Shown piece by piece: positions 58,969-64,000 of a stretch of DNA of 64,000 bases. Numbering within the stretch: position 1 is the stretch's first letter; the number at the start of each line of letters is the position of its first letter. The position numbers were made by a program, and so were the translations under genes. The notes under the pieces were generated by a model. It saw only the letters and a program-made list of their open reading frames with translations, ran no database searches and was not told where the DNA came from. The stretch spans positions 177,105 to 241,104 of the forward strand of contig CALSOR010000015.1 of assembly GCA_943788025.1 (NCBI GenBank). The letters are read 5' to 3'. Origin of the DNA: JABAAE01 sp905480545. GTDB taxonomy: Bacteria > Planctomycetota > Planctomycetia > Pirellulales > Pirellulaceae.

Positions 58969-60793
58969 ATGAAAACAATTCTTTCCATTTGTCTTGTGCT
59001 GACGACGTCGCTTACCGCATTGTCGGGCAACGTTGTCGTAGCGGAATCCCCCAACGTGGTCATCGTCATTTCCGACGATCAGGGCTACGGCGACCTGGGA
59101 TGCACTGGCAACCCGATCATCAAGACTCCAAACATTGATCATCTGGCGTCCGAAAGCTCGGGTTTGATTGATTACCACGTTGCCCCCACGTGTTCACCGA
59201 CGCGATGTTCTTTCCTGACTGGTCACTGGACAAATCGCACTGGAGTTTGGCACACGATCATGGGGCGTTCGATGCTCCGCGAAAACGAAGTGACCGTCGG
59301 CCAGATGTTTTCCGACGCCGGGTACGAAACCGGCATGTTTGGGAAGTGGCACCTGGGCGACAATTTTCCCTATCGTCCGGAAGATCGAGGCTTCACTGAA
59401 GTTTACCGGCACGGCGGTGGTGGTATCGGCCAGACGCCCGATATATGGGGACAACGCGTACTTTAAACGGTTCCTATTTTCACAACGGTAGAATCGTTCC
59501 GGCCAAAGGCTTCTGCACGGACGTTTTTTTTCGAACAGGCCAACACATTCATCAGCAAATGTGCGAAACAAAAAAAGCCATTCCTTGCTTACATCTCAAC
59601 CAATGCACCGCACAAACCGCTGCACTGGCCCGCCCAAGTACATGAAGAAGTATGACAGACAGTCCGAAAACATCGCTGCTTTTTACGGAATGATTACGAA
59701 CATCGATGACAACGTCGGTAAGACACGGCGATTGCTCAATGAGCTGGGAATTGCCGAAAACACCATCTTCATTTTCACTACGGACAACGGCACGGCCAGC
59801 GGTGCGAAAGTCTACAACGCTGGCATGAAAGCCGGAAAAGGAAGTCCGTATGAAGGCGGACACCGCGTTCCGTTTTTCGTGCATTGGCCAGCCGGTGGAC
59901 TCACCAGGCAGCACGACGTCAATGAACTGACGCACGCGGTCGATGTTGTTCCAACCCTGCTGCAAATGACGGGAGTCAAGAAACCCGACGGCGTGAAGTT
60001 CGATGGCGTTTCGATCGCCGATCTGCTCGACCCGGCAAAGGACGTCGATTGGCCCAAGCGATTCGTCATCAGTGACTCACAGCGCGTGCGAGATCCGATT
60101 AAATGGCGCAGCTCCTGCGTCATGACGGGCAAGTATCGACTGGTCAATCGCAAGCAGCTTTACGATGTCTCCACTGATCCCGGTCAAAAAAGCAACATCG
60201 CCGACAAACATCCGGAAATCGTCGCGGAGATGCGTGAGTTCTACGAGCAATGGTGGGCGGAACTGAAACCGACCTTCTCGCAGACCACCGAGATCTATCT
60301 GGGGCATTCAGAACACCCCGTCGTCAGCCTTACCGCTCACGACTGGATTCAAGAGGTCTATCCGCCGTGGCACCAGGGTTCGATCCGAGAGGCGGATCGC
60401 AAGCAACCAAAGAACGAAAAGCGAAAGAATGAAAAGCTAAAGCATCTGGGCTACTGGGCAGTCAAGGTCTTGAAAAACGGAAAGTATAAAGTTTCGCTTC
60501 GTCGCTGGCCTGCAGAATCCGGAGCCGCAATTAACGCGAGTCTTCCTGCGGCTGAGAATGTCCCGGGGCCATCACGAGCGTTTCGCAATGTACCGGGTAA
60601 CTCAATCGGAGCGACGCATGCCGTCCTGAGGATCGATGGTCAGGACCTTGATCGAAAAACGGTCACAAAGGATGCCGCGGAAATCAGCTTTGTCACGGAA
60701 TTAAAAAAGGGAGCACATCGGCTGGCTCCCGTCTTTGAAATTCCGGAAGGCGAACTGGGGGCTTACTACGTTGTCGTTGCCAGTCTTGATTGA
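58969..60793 (+). pseudogene. Exported S1 family sulfatase, four frameshifts
   Basis: The signal peptide MKTILSICLVLTTSLTALSG leads to SPNVVIVISDDQGYGDLGCT and the formylglycine motif PTCSPTRCSFLTGHWTNRTG. FGKWHLGDN and TTDNGTASG complete the active site. Extra single bases at 59447-59450, 59465-59467, 59524-59531 and 59633-59635, all in homopolymer runs, break the frame; repaired, it reads YFHNGRIVPAKGFCTDVFFE and KPFLAYISTNAPHKPLHWPA. From 59640 to 60793 it is intact. About 605 residues including a C-terminal beta-rich domain. Different subfamily from the sulfatase at 54962. Confidence 0.85.
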
Positions 60794-61019
60794 GACTGGT
60801 CATTGGCTAATCACTTTTGCGATTTCGCACCATCCTGAAGACCTGGAATGACAAATGAGCTGTAAAGAATTCGTCCTGTTGACCAAATTAGTGCTTTGAC
60901 CAACCGGTTAATGTGAAGAAAAAACGACTAAATAACAATCCCACACTCTGATTCCCAAGTGGTTTTCAATAAAACCGGGGACGTCGATCAATCATACGCA
61001 TTTCATTTTTTGATTCAAC

Positions 61020-61988
61020 TTATAATTTTTGGTTGCACTGGTTCTCATGTCCGACGGTTAGCAATTTGGCCTGAAGCCCTAGATTGCATTCACCGATTTC
61101 GTCAAGGAAAACCGTCCCGCCATTTGCCTGCTCGAAAAGCCCTTGCTTGTTACTTTCGGCGCCTGTGAATGCACCTTTCACGTGACCGAACAATTCAGAT
61201 TCCAGTAGCTGTTCCGGAATCGCCGCACAATTGATTGCCTTAAATGGTTTGCTCTTTCGTCTGCTCGCATCATGAATGGCCTTTGCGATTTTTGATTTTC
61301 CCGTACCCGATTCGCCAACAAGAAGTACTGAGACATCACGGAGCGCAACGCGATGTGCTCTGCCAATGGCTTCCTTCATGGCTCCGCTCGTCCCCGTCAT
61401 ATCTGAAAACCCATCAAGCTCCTCTGGGCTCATCACACGCAAATGTTCGAACGCGGTATCGGCCTTTTGGATGACGTCTCGAATATGGAGATCCAGGTCA
61501 AACGGGATCACTGTTTCCGAGCTTTTTCCCTGGAACGACTGATAAAATTTTGCTCGATATTTGCTTTTTCCAAGCAATACCCAAACCGCAGCCATCGCGG
61601 GTGTGCCTGGGCTAAGGTGAATAGAGAGTTCTTTCGGAGGTTCACCAAATTCGCCCCGATACAACCGCCCAATGAAATCATCGGCGGTCTTGAATAAAGA
61701 TTCGTAATCGTTGGGCGTTTTATACGGCTTTGGTTTTACGAACAGGATTCGAAGCCCTAGCCATTTCTCGAATGCTTTTTCAATGGCCTTGGGATAATTG
61801 CTTAACAAAATGATCGAGTCGAATGAAACGTCATTGAGCAGTGCTGCAATGGGGCCGCCGTCGTCCGTGGCACGGATATCTCGACGAATTTCTTTTTCCA
61901 CTTGGGCGGCAATTTTGCCACCCTCATCTGCCGCCATCGACGCGAGATCGGTATGGCCAACCCAAGAAACGAGTGTTCGGTTCGACAT
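61020..61988 (-). pseudogene. CARF-like/sigma-54 AAA+ activator (RtcR-like), truncated
   Basis: The N-terminal 190 residues (NRTLVSWVGHTDLASMAADE, SIILLSNYPKAIEKAFEKWL, KELSIHLSPGTPAMAAVWVL) form a Rossmann-like sensor of the CARF type seen in RtcR and relatives. A sigma-54 AAA+ motor follows: Walker A VGESGTGKSKIAKAIHDASR, the sigma-54 contact loop ELFGHVKGAFTGAES, and FLDEIGECNLGLQAKLL. The protein ends 12 residues later in unrelated sequence, so the rest of the motor and the HTH are missing. A cut near 61065 is likely. It cannot activate transcription as it stands. No rtcA or rtcB lies nearby. Confidence 0.75.
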
Positions 61989-62208
61989 CACAACTTAATT
62001 TACATTAGGGCAAAAATAGTTGCGTTTAGATTAAGGTACGACGACGCTGATTGAAAGAGCGAACGAATTGATCGAGGTCTCAACTACAAATCAGTAGCCT
62101 TTGATTGGGAGCAATGTAATAGCGTTTTTTGCCAAAATAATGCAACGCGGCGAATAGAATGTCAGGAGCCAAATATCAAATTCGAGAGCCATTTGGAGGG
62201 TTCGTTGA

Positions 62209-62562
62209 TCAGATTTTTGACCCTGCAGATTGCTTGGCAATTCGTTCTGCTTTGTGGGCTTTTTGTGAACTGACATAGCGGAGGTCATGGCAAACTCGAC
62301 ACGCGAACCCAAAATCCGACGGTGGCAGGTGAAGCTTGGCAACTCTTTTATCGCAGACGCTATCATCTTTGGTCATTGGGCATCTGAACCACCATCGATT
62401 ACAAATTTCACCAACCTGCTCTTCCAACAAGATTCTTTGTTGAGCACCCTTCGTTGCCTGAATCCTGGGAAAAAACTGAATTGTCATCAAGTTCTGTTTT
62501 CCGCGGGTTATGCTGACGTGAAAAACAAAGTGGTAGCCTCTCCAGTTTTTACAACAAAGCAT
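62209..62562 (-). CDS. Zinc-ribbon protein of mobile-element type
   Basis: A frame of up to 117 residues. The C-terminal half has NRWWFRCPMTKDDSVCDKRV, AKLHLPPSDFGFACRVCHDL and RYVSSQKAH: Cys, CxxC and basic residues as in the small RWxFxCP...LYLPP...FxCRxCxxLxYxSS proteins found widely beside phage and mobile genes. The spacing of the first zinc pair is enlarged (C-x8-C). The N-terminal 25 residues look less coding, so the true start may be internal. Function unknown. Confidence 0.55.
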   Translation of the reverse strand: MLCCKNWRGYHFVFHVSITRGKQNLMTIQFFPRIQATKGAQQRILLEEQVGEICNRWWFRCPMTKDDSVCDKRVAKLHLPPSDFGFACRVCHDLRYVSSQKAHKAERIAKQSAGSKI

Positions 62563-62715
62563 TTGTCGATCATTTCCGGTCGAGATCGCGTTTGAAAATT
62601 CCCTGATTGCGATCGTGCACGACTCGTCGACCGTTCGTTTCCGTTACCCTCCGGCTTCCGTCCCGATCCAAAACCACCCATAATTCGTTCCCTTAAAATG
62701 ACGGCGACACTTTGA

Positions 62716-62931
62716 CTAATAGACTTCAGGCGTGGATTTTAACCCAACGCGTCGAAATCGGACACGTTTGAGCGTCGGAATTTTAGGTGCATTCCGTCCA
62801 GCCAATTTTTGTCGATTCTCGCCGCCTGTCATTGCCGCGCGAAGCCACAAGTCATGTTTTTCGCGTGGCGTCGCTCCTTGTCCAAGCACTAGTTGTGTAA
62901 GCCAAGTGTACATATAGCCACGTAATCTCAC
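62716..62931 (-). CDS. Possible small basic protein
   Basis: A 71-residue frame (MRLRGYMYTWLTQLVLGQGA, ATPREKHDLWLRAAMTGGEN, then a very basic end). No family recognised and no clear ribosome binding site. Offered only because the composition is protein-like. Confidence 0.2.
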   Translation of the reverse strand: MRLRGYMYTWLTQLVLGQGATPREKHDLWLRAAMTGGENRQKLAGRNAPKIPTLKRVRFRRVGLKSTPEVY

Positions 62932-63295
62932 GGCAAATAGCCGTTCCGTTCGGCTTGTGAGGCAGGCTCATGCGGCAACCTTTCTTCGCAATAATCCAAA
63001 TCAAGGCCGACAATTAATGTCCGTTTCATAAATTTGCAGTCATGGTTCCGGATCCCATGAAACAGAATCTAGGTTGGGGCAACACATGCATATGCGTCTT
63101 AAATGTCAATTTGTGATGATTCGGTCATTTGATTGGATCTGACTAAATCGAATCGCAGACTCATCCCAAGCAAGCTAGGCGTGTGAATTTTGGTTGTCAA
63201 TTCATTCAGCAGGAGACAACAACCTGCGTATATAACGTACGCATGGTTGTCTGCTGCTCAATCTGGTGCAGTAGACAAGAAGTCAGGCTCACAAG
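62932..63295. other. Intergenic stretch, nothing recognised
   Basis: About 360 bases without a convincing gene, terminator or RNA. Confidence 0.35.
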
Positions 63296-63472
63296 TCAGG
63301 TTGTCCTCGTGCTTAATTGGCCACCCCTCCCACTAACAATCTCCGCTTCCCGAATCAGTTCGTTCAACTCCTCAAGTGTTGGCCATACGTCGTTTTCGTT
63401 TAGCCTAAATCCCTTGAACGCCATCTCCATTTGCTTAGCAATTCTTTTCAGGAATTTGATTTTCATTTTCAT
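63296..63472 (-). CDS. Small 58-residue protein
   Basis: The frame reads MKMKIKFLKRIAKQMEMAFK, GFRLNENDVWPTLEELNELI, REAEIVSGRGGQLSTRTT. GGAG lies seven bases before the ATG, which is a good ribosome binding site. The start lies 13 bases after the stop of the preceding replication-type gene frame, so the two look like one operon. No family recognised. Helical and basic at the N-terminus, acidic in the middle. Confidence 0.6.
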   Translation of the reverse strand: MKMKIKFLKRIAKQMEMAFKGFRLNENDVWPTLEELNELIREAEIVSGRGGQLSTRTT

Positions 63473-63485
63473 TTCGATTCTCCGT

Positions 63486-64000
63486 TTAGTTGGCTCTGAT
63501 ATCTGTTCGTTTGTGGTTCGATGTGGTGCTGTTTAGTGTCACCCCTAAAGGGTATGTGACACACACACACACCCCTCTCTTTTCGAGGTGTTGTTTAGTG
63601 TTTTTTGTCCAACACTGAACAACACTATTCAGGACCTCTTCGTTTGGCTTTTTTTCAATCTCAATTTTTCCCATTCCTTCAAATAGGTGCCGTGGTATTT
63701 CGCCAGATATTCCTCGTGGTATTCGTTCAGGATATAGCCACTGTTTTGCAACCTGTTCTGCGAGTCAATGTAAGGAGCCTCAGTAACAATCAGTTGCTTT
63801 ATCATCTCGGCCAATGCCGATTTGTGTTTTGCGACTGGCGATTTTGGGCAAAGGTCCTTGATGCTGGATTTTGAAAGTGGCGTTTTCTCGTTTCTCAATG
63901 CCGTTTCAATCTCGTCTTTTGCACGTCGAATATCGGCCTCGATCTGTTCCGTCTTCTTTTCAGAATTGGCCTGTTGCAGCATTTCGCTTTTCTCACGTTG
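63486..64000 (-). CDS. C-terminal part of a replication-type protein, runs off the right edge
   Basis: The frame is open to the window edge (QREKSEMLQQANSEKKTEQI). It reads DIRRAKDEIETALRNEKTPL, SKSSIKDLCPKSPVAKHKSA and LNEYHEEYLAKYHGTYLKEW. The winged-helix-like pattern with a final tail resembles the C-termini of RepA/AAA or primase-type proteins of mobile elements. That frame closes at 63629. The overlapping frame reads on as KIEIEKKPNEEVLNSVVQCW to 63486, just before the small gene, so a frameshift near 63655 is likely. The tail contains a GT dinucleotide run. Identity is tentative. Confidence 0.45.

Noticed and set aside
61020..61988. A complete RNA repair (Rtc) system.
   Set aside because: Only a truncated RtcR-like regulator is present; no RtcA cyclase or RtcB ligase is in the window.

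Overview
The window looks like chromosomal DNA of a planctomycete (Pirellulaceae-like; base composition looks close to 50% G+C by eye). The evidence is the family content: formylglycine-type sulfatases, DUF1080, DUF1501 and DUF1552 proteins, DUF1580, a DUF6655-like lipoprotein, and a subtilase whose N-terminus carries the planctomycete export motif MEPLEDRCMLAA. All identifications come from reading motifs by eye; no database search was run.

Left part, about 1-28 kb: ordinary chromosome with intact genes. It holds a SenB-like glycosyltransferase, a lipoprotein, an HTH-receiver regulator next to a histidine kinase, a methyltransferase-like protein, larC, glgC, a short uvrC, a secreted HExxH peptidase-like protein, a PAS-LuxR regulator, an ion transporter paired with a universal stress protein, a chemotaxis-like signalling group (CheY, CheX and CheA-like proteins plus a thioredoxin-like protein), a three-PAS histidine kinase, an exported catalase-peroxidase and an exported PQQ-type propeller. 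Short 2-3 copy tandem repeats recur between genes.

Middle, about 28.5-48.7 kb: a giant repeat-containing subtilase broken by one frameshift, then a mobile region. A full insertion sequence (34876-36667) cuts a DUF3102-type gene. Beyond it lie a small KOW/SH3-like gene, a DUF1580 gene, an unknown gene and a tyrosine integrase beside a 3' tRNA-Val fragment that looks like an attachment site. Next come small genes, a lipoprotein nuclease, an HNH nuclease, a remnant of a second integrase, and a minus-strand defence cassette: an EVE-domain protein, then McrB, then McrC. A truncated second copy of the insertion sequence closes this part.

Right part, about 48.7-64 kb: C-terminal scraps of DUF1501 and DUF1552 genes, then a co-directional set of exported polysaccharide-degradation genes (beta-helix protein, glycosidase-like protein, GH28, two sulfatases, an alpha/beta hydrolase, a DUF1080 protein). 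After it come a truncated CARF-like/sigma-54 activator, a zinc-ribbon protein, a 58-residue gene and the C-terminus of a replication-type protein running off the window.

Genes between about 40.8 and 60 kb, and the subtilase at 33 kb, carry many single-base frameshifts, mostly extra bases, while their motifs stay intact once the frame is restored. Genes from 1-28 kb and 35-40.4 kb show none. This is either a sequence-quality problem or very recent decay. I annotate these genes as whole units spanning the breaks.
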